A DNA stretch of 17,760 nucleotides from an uncultured Clostridia bacterium (GTDB taxonomy: Bacteria; Bacillota; Clostridia; TANB77; CAG-508). Each line of letters opens with the position of its first letter. Position 1 is the stretch's first letter. Positions 1 to 6,559 of the stretch are shown in pieces. A program made the position numbers and the translations under genes. The notes beneath the pieces are model-generated. The model had not been told where the DNA came from. It made no database searches and saw only the letters and a program-made list of their open reading frames with translations. Location: assembly GCA_947630155.1 (NCBI GenBank), contig CANRGM010000020.1, positions 1-17,760 on the forward strand, written 5' to 3'.

Positions 1-1880
1 CAAGTGCTGCTGAACAGGGATTTAAGGGATGTTTAGGAATAGGTAAATTTGGTTTCTTAATTTTAAATATTGAAATGGATCCTCATAAATTAGATGTAAA
101 TGTACATCCTGCTAAATTAGAAGTTCGTTTTCAAGAAGAAAATAAGATTTTTAAGTTGGTATATCATGCAATAAAAGAAGCTTTATTAAAAGGTGATATT
201 GCTAGTCAAAATAATAGAACAATAATTGGTGAAAATATGTATAGCAATGATTATATGAATAAAATTGAAAAAACAGATAAACAAAACGAAGATAATAATT
301 ATGTTAATAAGGATAATAGTGAAGACAATAAAAATTATCACTTGGAGAATGTAAATAGCGAAAATAAAGGAATTGGAGGCTTTTTCAAAAACATTTTAAG
401 TAATCCTAAAAACGAGTTTACAACAGGAGATGATAATTTAGTAGAACAATTATATAGAGATAAATTACAAAAGGAACATGATGCAATATTGCACAATATT
501 GAAAATAGTAACAATGAGATTACAGGAACTCAAATAGAAAATAATGTTGAAAATAATATTGAAAATAATACTCAAGAAAATGAGACTGAATATACTAAAG
601 AACAGCAATATGATAATATTATTGTAAAAGAAGATGGTGCAATTGAATTAAAAAGATTTGAAAAAAATGATAATATTACTGCTAAAAATCTTGGACTTAA
701 CAGTGATGAATTTAAAGGAAACACGAATTTAGAAAGATTAGTTAAGGAGTTAGAGGAAAACTTAGAAAAATTGAACTTGAAATCAAATGTACCACAAGCT
801 GAAAATCTAGATAATAATAGTAAAGAAGAATCTGATATTGATAATGTGAATGAACCAAATAATAGTATGGATAAATTGGATAATGGACAAATACTAAAAA
901 GTGCAATAGACAATTATAATTTATTAAATGAAATGGAAATCAACAATAAATCAAATATAGCAGAGGAAGGTTCAGAATCAGAAGGTGATAAAAAACAAGA
1001 TATAATAAAAGAAGATTCTATTCAAAATACAGCAATATATAGCACTTTACAAGATGATAATAAAGTTCAAAAAAATGTAAGTAGTGAAAACAATATTGAA
1101 AAAGTTGATAATACTAATAATACAGAAAAAGATAAAGAATCTAGCATGAATTTTGAAGAAATGTATGCAAAAATGTTTGGAACAACCATATCTAGCAAAA
1201 ATAAGGTTGAAGAAAAAATGGATAAAGGTTATGCAGTAAAACAAGAAGATTTAAAAACAGTTGAGAAATTTTCACTATTTACTAATTCTAGTGTATATAG
1301 TAGACCTGCTTACAAATTTATTGGCATTGTATTTGAAAATAACATAATTATTGAATATGAAAGAGAAATGTATATTATAAATCAACAAGCTGCGAATGAA
1401 AGAATTATCTATGAAAAGGTAAAGAAAAACTATTATAGTGATACAGATAAAGATTCACAATTAATGTTATTGCCTGATATTATAAATTTAACTTCTAGGG
1501 AGATGGGAATAGCCAAGGATACCATGTATTTGTTTAGAAATGCAGGATTTGATTTAGAAGAATTTGGTGAGAATACAGTTAAATTAAGTGGTGTTCCAAG
1601 CATTTGTATAGATTTAGATACAAGACAATTATTCTTAGAAATTTTAAATGCAGTAAACACTGTGGCAAGAACAGCCAAACATGAAATTGAAGAAAAGCTT
1701 ATTGAAACTATATCACGAAAAGTAGCAGAAAAAGCTAAAATGGCTTTAACAGCAAAAGAGGTTGATGACTTAATGATACAATTACTTGCATTACCACAGC
1801 CTTTTGTAAGCCCACAAGGCACGCCAACTGCTATTAGAATGTCTAAATATGATATAGAAAGAAAATTCTCTAGAAGGTAG
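1..1880 (+). CDS. mutL: DNA mismatch repair protein MutL, 3' part (5' end outside window)
   Basis: MutL couples mismatch recognition by MutS to strand incision and excision. The frame is open from base 3 and enters within the end of the N-terminal ATPase domain; the family signature DVNVHPAKLEVRF follows the methionine at 75, which is internal and not a start. Numbering from that methionine, residues about 40-405 form a very long N/D/E-rich low-complexity linker, and residues about 410-601 form the C-terminal dimerisation domain. A Qxx-type beta-clamp motif QLMLLP lies at 462-467 and the terminal FxR motif is FSR (598-600). The endonuclease site is degenerate: DQHA(X)2E(X)4E reads NQQA(X)2E(X)4E at 436-447, the AC(R/K) motif reads AEK at 551-553, and CPHGRP reads SPQGTP at 579-584. 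MiaA follows after 9 bases, as is common in bacteria. MutL identity is secure; loss of nuclease activity is inferred. Confidence 0.95.
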   Translation, partial: SAAEQGFKGCLGIGKFGFLILNIEMDPHKLDVNVHPAKLEVRFQEENKIFKLVYHAIKEALLKGDIASQNNRTIIGENMYSNDYMNKIEKTDKQNEDNNYVNKDNSEDNKNYHLENVNSENKGIGGFFKNILSNPKNEFTTGDDNLVEQLYRDKLQKEHDAILHNIENSNNEITGTQIENNVENNIENNTQENETEYTKEQQYDNIIVKEDGAIELKRFEKNDNITAKNLGLNSDEFKGNTNLERLVKELEENLEKLNLKSNVPQAENLDNNSKEESDIDNVNEPNNSMDKLDNGQILKSAIDNYNLLNEMEINNKSNIAEEGSESEGDKKQDIIKEDSIQNTAIYSTLQDDNKVQKNVSSENNIEKVDNTNNTEKDKESSMNFEEMYAKMFGTTISSKNKVEEKMDKGYAVKQEDLKTVEKFSLFTNSSVYSRPAYKFIGIVFENNIIIEYEREMYIINQQAANERIIYEKVKKNYYSDTDKDSQLMLLPDIINLTSREMGIAKDTMYLFRNAGFDLEEFGENTVKLSGVPSICIDLDTRQLFLEILNAVNTVARTAKHEIEEKLIETISRKVAEKAKMALTAKEVDDLMIQLLALPQPFVSPQGTPTAIRMSKYDIERKFSRR

Positions 1881-1889
1881 GGGAAATGG

Positions 1890-2816
1890 ATGGAAAAACC
1901 TAAAATAATTGTGATATGTGGACCGACAGCTTCGGGAAAAACAGCATTATCAATACAACTAGCTAAAACTATAAATGGGGAAATTGTTTCAGCAGATTCG
2001 ATGCAGATATATAAAGATATGGATATTGGTACTGCAAAACCTACTTATGAAGAAATGGATGGAATAAAACATTTCTTGATAGATACGGTATCTCCTACTA
2101 AGAGATATAGTGTTGCTAATTATAAAAAAGATGCATTGAATGCAATAGAGGAGATTTTAAAAAAAGGAAAAACTCCCATAGTAGTTGGTGGAACTGGGCT
2201 ATATGTTGATTCATTGGTTCAAGGTATAGAATATGATGACATAGAAGTAGATTTAAAATATAGGAAAGAACTTGAACAAATTGCAGAAGAAAAAGGCTTA
2301 GAATATTTATATAAAAATGCATTAGAAATTGATCCATTAGCTATGGAAAAAATAAGCCCAAATGATAAGAAAAGGATTTTTAGAGTTCTTGAAATATATC
2401 ATTCAACAGGTAAAACAAAGACTGTACAGGAAAAGAAATCTAAAGAAAAAGAAAATCCATATGAATATATTGTGTTTGCGATAGATATGGAAAGACAAAA
2501 ACTTTATGAAAGAATCAACAAAAGGGTCGATATCATGTTGGAAAATGGTTTGGTAGATGAAGTAAAATCATTAATTAATAAATATAAAGAATTACCCACT
2601 GCAATTCAAGGGTTAGGATATAAAGAAGTTATATTATATTTAAAAAAAGAAATTACATATGAGGAAATGGTAGAAAAAATTAAACAAGAAACAAGACATT
2701 ATGCCAAAAGACAGTTGACATGGTTTAGAAAAAACAAAGAAATAATATGGATTGATGGATTAAATGATATACAAAATAATATAAATATTATTTTGAAGGG
2801 AGTTAAAGGTGAGTAA
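1890..2816 (+). CDS. miaA: tRNA dimethylallyltransferase MiaA
   Basis: MiaA transfers the dimethylallyl group from DMAPP to N6 of adenosine 37 in tRNAs reading codons that start with U. The 308-residue length is normal for the family. Visible motifs are the P-loop GPTASGKT at residues 11-18, DSMQIY at 36-41, IGTAKP at 46-51 and GGTGLY at 100-105, with the conserved AIQGLGYKE segment and the KRQLTWFR tail near the C-terminus. The start at 1890 is set by the GGTAGGGG-type ribosome binding site that overlaps the mutL stop; an ATG at 1886 is in another frame and runs straight to a stop. The gene is probably cotranscribed with mutL and overlaps the next gene by 8 bases. As a tRNA modification enzyme acting next to the anticodon it is of some interest beside the frameshift sites, but no link is shown. 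Confidence 0.97.
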   Translation: MEKPKIIVICGPTASGKTALSIQLAKTINGEIVSADSMQIYKDMDIGTAKPTYEEMDGIKHFLIDTVSPTKRYSVANYKKDALNAIEEILKKGKTPIVVGGTGLYVDSLVQGIEYDDIEVDLKYRKELEQIAEEKGLEYLYKNALEIDPLAMEKISPNDKKRIFRVLEIYHSTGKTKTVQEKKSKEKENPYEYIVFAIDMERQKLYERINKRVDIMLENGLVDEVKSLINKYKELPTAIQGLGYKEVILYLKKEITYEEMVEKIKQETRHYAKRQLTWFRKNKEIIWIDGLNDIQNNINIILKGVKGE

Positions 2817-4069
2817 AAATAATGATAAAGAGAAAAATATAAAAAAGAAACCTTTAAAAAGAAAAACTAAGACTAAAATACTTTTAATATTTGCTTTTAT
2901 TTTCTTAGCATATTGTATATTTTTATTAGTAAAATTATTAAACAACCCAACAGAAACATTTATTGTTGAACAAGGGAAAATATATAAAGAAGAATCAGTA
3001 ACTGGTTACATATTAAGGGATGAACAAATAGTAGAAAATGAGCTATCTACACGGAAATATTGTTCAATTAAAAACCGAAGGAAAAAAAGTTGCTATAGGT
3101 GAACCTATATATAGGTATTGTTTGGAAAATGAAGATGACTTAAAAGATAAAATAGAAAAATTAGATACACAAATACAAGAGGCATTAAAAAGTGAAAATA
3201 CATTATTTTCTACAGATATAAAATTATTAGAAACTCAAATAGAAGAAAAACTAGGAAATGTGTATGAAAACACTAATATACAGGAAGTTGAACAATATAA
3301 AAAGGATATTAGTAGTTCAATAACAAAAAAAGCAAAAATCGCAGGTGATTTGACACCTGATGGGTCATATATAAAACAACTTATACAGCAGAGAAGTGAA
3401 TATGAAAATCAGTTAAATACAAATTCTAAATATATATATGCAAATAAAAGTGGAATTATATCTTATAGAGTTGATGGTCTGGAGAGTAAGCTAACAGTTC
3501 AGGATTTTAGCTATTTAAGTAAGAACTTTTTAGAGTCATTGAATTTGAAAAATAGTCAAATAGTTGCTATTAATAATTCAAGTGCAAAGATAATTGACAA
3601 TTTTAAAAGCTATATCGCATGTTCAACACAAACAGAGGAAGCTAAAAATTCTCAAGTAGGAGATATCATAAAATTACGATTACCGAATTCAGAAGAAATT
3701 TCTGCAGAAATTGTTTCCAAAAAGGATGAGGGTGATGATGGCGTATTGTTGGTATTTGAAATAACAGATTCAGTTGAAAGTTTAATTAATTATAGAAAGA
3801 TTATTTTTGATATAATCTGGTGGAGTGATTCAGGAATAAAAATACCAAATGATGCTATACAGTATGAAGGTGATTTTGCTTATGTAATAAGAAATAGGGC
3901 TGGTTATGAGGAAAAAATAATAGTAAGAGTGTTAAGGCAAAACGAAAAGTATTCAATAGTTGAAAACTATTCAACACAAGAGTTAGAAGAAGAAGGGTAT
4001 GATATAAGTACTTTAGATAGTAAAAAATCAATAAGTATATATGATGAAATCATTATAAAAAAATACTAA
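2809..4069 (+). CDS. HlyD-like membrane-anchored protein, read through a +1 frameshift at CGG 3052
   Basis: The product resembles HlyD-family periplasmic adaptor proteins that clostridia carry near sepF. Translation starts at GTG 2809, inside miaA, with an AAGGGAG ribosome binding site at 2796-2802. Residues 1-21 are basic, 22-44 form one membrane anchor, and the barrel-sandwich region begins at about 55. The zero frame meets CGG at 3052-3054 after 81 codons and would stop at 3100, giving 97 residues. Dropping the C gives glycine 82 and continues NIVQLKTEGKKVAIGEP, the expected lipoyl-like strand, to 4069, for about 419 residues in all. A charged helical hairpin covers about residues 110-180, and a C-terminal beta domain contains IKIPNDAIQY. 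Substrate and partners are unknown; no ABC transporter is nearby. The fold assignment is moderate, the continuity across the shift strong. Confidence 0.8.
3049..3055 (+). other. Candidate +1 recoding site, ACA CGG A (HlyD-like gene)
   Basis: Zero-frame codons read GAG CTA TCT ACA CGG AAA, and the zero frame stops 15 codons after CGG. Skipping C3052 gives ACA GGA AAT ATT GTT (T-G-N-I-V), which restores a complete HlyD-like protein. The same NNN-CGG-N arrangement with a +1 requirement occurs at 7775 and 14794. No AGGAGG-like stimulator or stable hairpin is evident close by. What is seen is the frame change at CGG; active recoding is inferred. Confidence 0.75.
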
Positions 4070-4071
4070 TA

Positions 4072-4110
4072 TTACAAAAATGTTACAAAAATATTAATTT
4101 TTTATTACAA
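4072..4110 (+). promoter_or_regulatory. Phased TTACAA repeats upstream of the sepF promoter
   Basis: TTACAA(AAA) occurs in direct orientation at 4072, 4083 and 4105, spacings of 11 and 22 bases, which is one and two helical turns. The 15-base stretch at 4083-4097 is identical to one at 5303-5317 upstream of the rsmD promoter. The last copy begins 19 bases before the start of the -35 box. It could be an operator, or an A-tract UP element that bends DNA. Confidence 0.45.
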
Positions 4111-4123
4111 AAAATAAAAACTA

Positions 4124-4152
4124 TTGACATTAAACGAAAAAAGTTAGATACT
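4124..4152 (+). promoter_or_regulatory. Sigma-A-type promoter for sepF-divIVA
   Basis: A perfect TTGACA -35 box lies at 4124-4129, followed by a 17-base spacer and GATACT (4 of 6 matches to TATAAT) at 4147-4152. It sits in the only gap between the HlyD-like gene and sepF and points at sepF, about 46 bases ahead of the start codon. Confidence 0.65.
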
Positions 4153-4197
4153 ATTAACAAGCTAACAAATGAGGAGTAATTTTTTAGGAGGTATATT

Positions 4198-4680
4198 ATG
4201 TCAGGAGCTATAATGAATAAGGTGTGGGATTTATTTGGAGTAGACCCATCAGCAGATACAGATGACGAAAATGAATATGAAATTGATGAATATGAAACAG
4301 AAAATGAAGATGTTGAGGAGAAAAAACTTTTTGGAAAACGTAACAACAATAAAGTGGTAAATATGCCACAAATGCAACAAATAAAAATGGTGATATCTCA
4401 ACCAACATCATTTGAACAATCTGAAAACATATGTGATTTATTAAAGGAGAAAAAATCAGTTATAGTAAATCTAGAATATGTTAATAAGGATATTGCAAGA
4501 AGAATAATTGATGTTATCAGTGGAGCTGTACATGCTTTAGACGGTCATATTCAAAAGGTATCAAATTCAATATTTTTGATTGCACCTTATAATTATGATA
4601 TTACAAATGAAATGGCAAGAGAAGAAATTAAAAGTAAACTTTCTGTTTCTTGGTTAAAAAATAATAATGTAAATGATTAA
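4198..4680 (+). CDS. sepF: Cell division protein SepF
   Basis: SepF binds the FtsZ tail, forms rings and anchors the Z-ring to the membrane. The 160-residue protein shows the family layout: a short N-terminal membrane-binding amphipathic helix (MNKVWDLFGVD, residues 6-16), an acidic disordered linker (about 19-50), and the SepF core at about 60-133. The core has the diagnostic RRIIDVISGAVHALDG and IQKVSNSIFLIAP blocks at about 101-130. A tail of roughly 30 residues follows the core, a little longer than usual. The start ATG 4198 has a perfect AGGAGG at 4186-4191; ATG 4213 is a weaker alternative. Its own promoter precedes it and divIVA follows after 24 bases, so the two division proteins are probably cotranscribed. 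The ylm genes YggS, YggT and YlmH that often sit beside sepF are absent here. Confidence 0.95.
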   Translation: MSGAIMNKVWDLFGVDPSADTDDENEYEIDEYETENEDVEEKKLFGKRNNNKVVNMPQMQQIKMVISQPTSFEQSENICDLLKEKKSVIVNLEYVNKDIARRIIDVISGAVHALDGHIQKVSNSIFLIAPYNYDITNEMAREEIKSKLSVSWLKNNNVND

Positions 4681-4704
4681 TCATAAAAAAATGGAGGGAA
4701 TAGT

Positions 4705-5157
4705 ATGATTACACCACTAGATATTGAAAACAAAAAATTTTCCAGAAAAATGGTTAAAGGTTATGATGTAGAGGAAGTTGATCAGTTTTTAGATGAACTT
4801 ACTTTAGACTATGAACAAAAATGTAGAGATATTTCAGAAAAGGACAAAAAAATTGCTCAATTAGAGAAAGATCTAGTACATTATAAAACTATAGAAAGCA
4901 CACTTCAAAACACATTGGTTATAGCTCAATCAGCAGCCGATGAAGTTAAAAATTCTGCTAAGCAACAAGCTGAGCAAATAATTAAAGAAGCTGAGGGTAG
5001 TGCTAAAATGTCTTTGGACGCTCTAAATCAATCTATATTTATGAAACAAAAAGAGAAAGATGAAATTGAGAAACAATTTGATATATATAAAGCAAAAATG
5101 GAATCACTTTTAATATCACAGTTAGAATTAATAAAAGATATGAAAAAAGATAATTAA
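4705..5157 (+). CDS. divIVA: DivIVA-family cell pole / septum protein
   Basis: DivIVA proteins gather at negatively curved membrane at septa and poles and recruit partners there. The 150-residue product has the N-terminal lipid-binding domain with TPLDIENKKF and GYDVEEVDQFLDEL (residues 3-32). A long heptad-rich coiled coil follows from about residue 33 to 145, rich in E, K, Q and A, in keeping with the family. GGAGGG at 4693-4698 positions ATG 4705. The gene lies 24 bases after sepF and is followed at once by a strong terminator, so sepF-divIVA forms a two-gene unit. The length and the single N-terminal domain fit a clostridial DivIVA; a GpsB-like role is less likely given the length. Confidence 0.93.
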   Translation: MITPLDIENKKFSRKMVKGYDVEEVDQFLDELTLDYEQKCRDISEKDKKIAQLEKDLVHYKTIESTLQNTLVIAQSAADEVKNSAKQQAEQIIKEAEGSAKMSLDALNQSIFMKQKEKDEIEKQFDIYKAKMESLLISQLELIKDMKKDN

Positions 5158-5165
5158 TACATATG

Positions 5166-5203
5166 AAAAACAGAGGAAGAAGTTTGCTGAACCTCTGTTT
5201 TTT
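5166..5203 (+). terminator. Rho-independent terminator after divIVA
   Basis: CAGAGG at 5171-5176 pairs with CCTCTG at 5192-5197. The flanking A run (5166-5170) pairs with the T run, giving an 11-bp stem around a 15-base loop, with six T residues from 5198. It lies just past the divIVA stop. Confidence 0.9.
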
Positions 5204-5291
5204 GTTAGGAAAGCACATTAATGTTTTTATTGTAGTTTTATAAATTTATTTAAAAATGAAAAGACATAAAACACTAGCTAATGTAACAAAT

Positions 5292-5330
5292 TTGTAATTT
5301 TATTACAAAAATATTAAGAGAATATTACAA
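5292..5330 (+). promoter_or_regulatory. TTACAA repeats upstream of the rsmD promoter
   Basis: Direct TTACAA copies start at 5303 and 5325 (22 bases apart), with an inverted TTGTAA at 5292-5297. The stretch 5303-5317 is identical over 15 bases to 4083-4097 ahead of sepF. The last copy begins 20 bases before the -35 box, almost the same geometry as at sepF (19). It is a putative shared operator or UP element. Confidence 0.45.
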
Positions 5331-5344
5331 TTGTGTTAATTTTA

Positions 5345-5373
5345 TTGACATATTAATAAAAACATAATATAAA
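5345..5373 (+). promoter_or_regulatory. Sigma-A-type promoter for rsmD
   Basis: A perfect TTGACA lies at 5345-5350, then a 17-base spacer and TATAAA (5 of 6 matches) at 5368-5373. It sits 33 bases ahead of the rsmD start and downstream of the divIVA terminator. Confidence 0.75.
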
Positions 5374-5406
5374 TATATATGTATAATTTTAAAATACGAG
5401 GTTTTT

Positions 5407-5958
5407 ATGAGAGTAATTAGTGGAACTGCTAGAGGAACGAAATTAAATTCAATAGATGATTTGTCAACTAGACCTACTTTAGATAGAGTTAAGGAATCTC
5501 TATTTAATATAATTCAACCTAGAATTGAAGACTCTGTTGTCTTAGATTTGTTTGCTGGCAGTGGAGCAATCGGAATTGAATTTTTAAGCCGAGGATGTAA
5601 AACAGCTTATTTATGTGATAAATCAAATAAAGCGGTAAGTATGATACATCAAAATTTGGAAAAGACTAGATTACAATCAAATGCTAAAATAATCAATAAT
5701 GATTACAAAAAATGTCTATATAGTTTATCTGAAAAAAATATAGCATTTGATATAATTTATATAGATCCGCCATATAAGGATGATATTGCTGTTGACTCAG
5801 TTAAAATGATATTGTCTTTGAAATTACTTAAACAAAATGGAATAATAATAATAGAAACTGATGATAAAGATAGAGAAATTGAAAATTTAAAAAATTTAGA
5901 TGTGAAAATTAATGATTGTAGAAAATATGGCAGAGCAAATCTCATATTTTTAAATTGA
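5407..5958 (+). CDS. rsmD: 16S rRNA (guanine966-N2)-methyltransferase RsmD
   Basis: RsmD methylates N2 of G966 in 16S rRNA during small-subunit assembly. The 183-residue length is normal. It opens with MRVISGTARGTKL, typical of the family, followed by TRPTLDRVKESLFN at 21-34. The SAM-binding motif I, LDLFAGSGAIGIE, is at about 46-58, and the catalytic motif IV, DPPY, at 120-123. GAGG at 5398-5401 is the ribosome binding site. A dedicated promoter and upstream repeats precede it. In many Bacillota coaD follows rsmD; here a small coiled-coil gene follows instead, 13 bases on. Confidence 0.95.
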   Translation: MRVISGTARGTKLNSIDDLSTRPTLDRVKESLFNIIQPRIEDSVVLDLFAGSGAIGIEFLSRGCKTAYLCDKSNKAVSMIHQNLEKTRLQSNAKIINNDYKKCLYSLSEKNIAFDIIYIDPPYKDDIAVDSVKMILSLKLLKQNGIIIIETDDKDREIENLKNLDVKINDCRKYGRANLIFLN

Positions 5959-5971
5959 AAGGGGCTAAATT

Positions 5972-6409
5972 ATGGAAATATTTACATTATTAGAGGAATT
6001 AGAAGACATATTAGAAAACTGTAAAACAGTACCATTTTCAGGAAAAAGTATTGTTGATAAAGATGAAATTTTAGAAATAATAAAAGAGGTTAGAATTAAA
6101 TTACCAGATGAGTTAAAACAGGCTAAATGGATTAAAGAAGAAAGACAACGTATATTAGTGGAAGCTCAAAAGGAAGCTGATGATATTGTAAAAGAAGCAG
6201 AAAATAGAATAATTTCAATGATAAACGAAAATGAAATTACTAAAAAAGCATATGAGAAAAAAGCAGAAATTATTGAGACTGCTAATGAAATGTCAAGAGA
6301 AATTTCAAAGGGAACAAAGGATTATGCTGATAATATTTTACAAGGTTTAGAGGTTGCACTAGAAGATGCATTAAAAATCATACAAAATAATAGAAAAGAA
6401 TTAAAATAG
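5972..6409 (+). CDS. Small coiled-coil protein, ATP synthase subunit b/E-like
   Basis: The function is not recognised. The 145-residue product is almost entirely helical and highly charged. After an acidic N-terminal segment (MEIFTLLEELEDILENC) a heptad-rich region from about residue 45 to 140 contains AQKEADDIVKEAENRI and KKAEIIETANEM. Such stretches make automatic pipelines label these genes ATPase or ATP synthase subunit b/E. No membrane segment or nucleotide-binding motif is visible, so an actual ATP synthase role is doubtful, and a DivIVA-like or scaffold role is equally possible. GGGG at 5960-5963 serves as ribosome binding site, 13 bases after rsmD, so the two are probably cotranscribed. 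Similar small helical genes beside rsmD are, as I recall, common in clostridia. Confidence 0.7.
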   Translation: MEIFTLLEELEDILENCKTVPFSGKSIVDKDEILEIIKEVRIKLPDELKQAKWIKEERQRILVEAQKEADDIVKEAENRIISMINENEITKKAYEKKAEIIETANEMSREISKGTKDYADNILQGLEVALEDALKIIQNNRKELK

Positions 6410-6442
6410 GAAATAGTATTTATTATATAAATTAAATAATGA

Positions 6443-6514
6443 GGACGATTTTTACTTTTTGTCCACAAGGACGTTTCCAAAAGGGCAAAAATGTCATTTG
6501 GGAAACGTCCTTTT
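6443..6514 (+). terminator. Hairpin leader / likely terminator ahead of ftsK
   Basis: The 10-base arm 6469-6478 (GGACGTTTCC) is perfectly complementary to 6501-6510, with a 22-base loop, and TTTT follows at 6511. A smaller competing pair, GGAC 6443-6446 with GTCC 6461-6464, lies just upstream, so GTCC and GGAC segments could pair in alternative ways. It can end rsmD-unit transcripts or attenuate ftsK; it may also be a REP-like palindrome. Confidence 0.55.
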
Positions 6515-6559
6515 AATACGTTTATACATAATTGTTTTTGGAAGAATGGAGGAATAGAA

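Noticed and set aside
3030..3060. prfB-like programmed frameshift with a Shine-Dalgarno stimulator
   Set aside because: No AGGAGG-like word lies a few bases upstream of any of the sites, no stop codon follows the shift codon directly, and P-site re-pairing would be poor.
6491..6559. ATG 6491 as the ftsK start
   Set aside because: It lies in the loop of a hairpin with no ribosome binding site, while TTG 6560 has GGAGG seven bases ahead.
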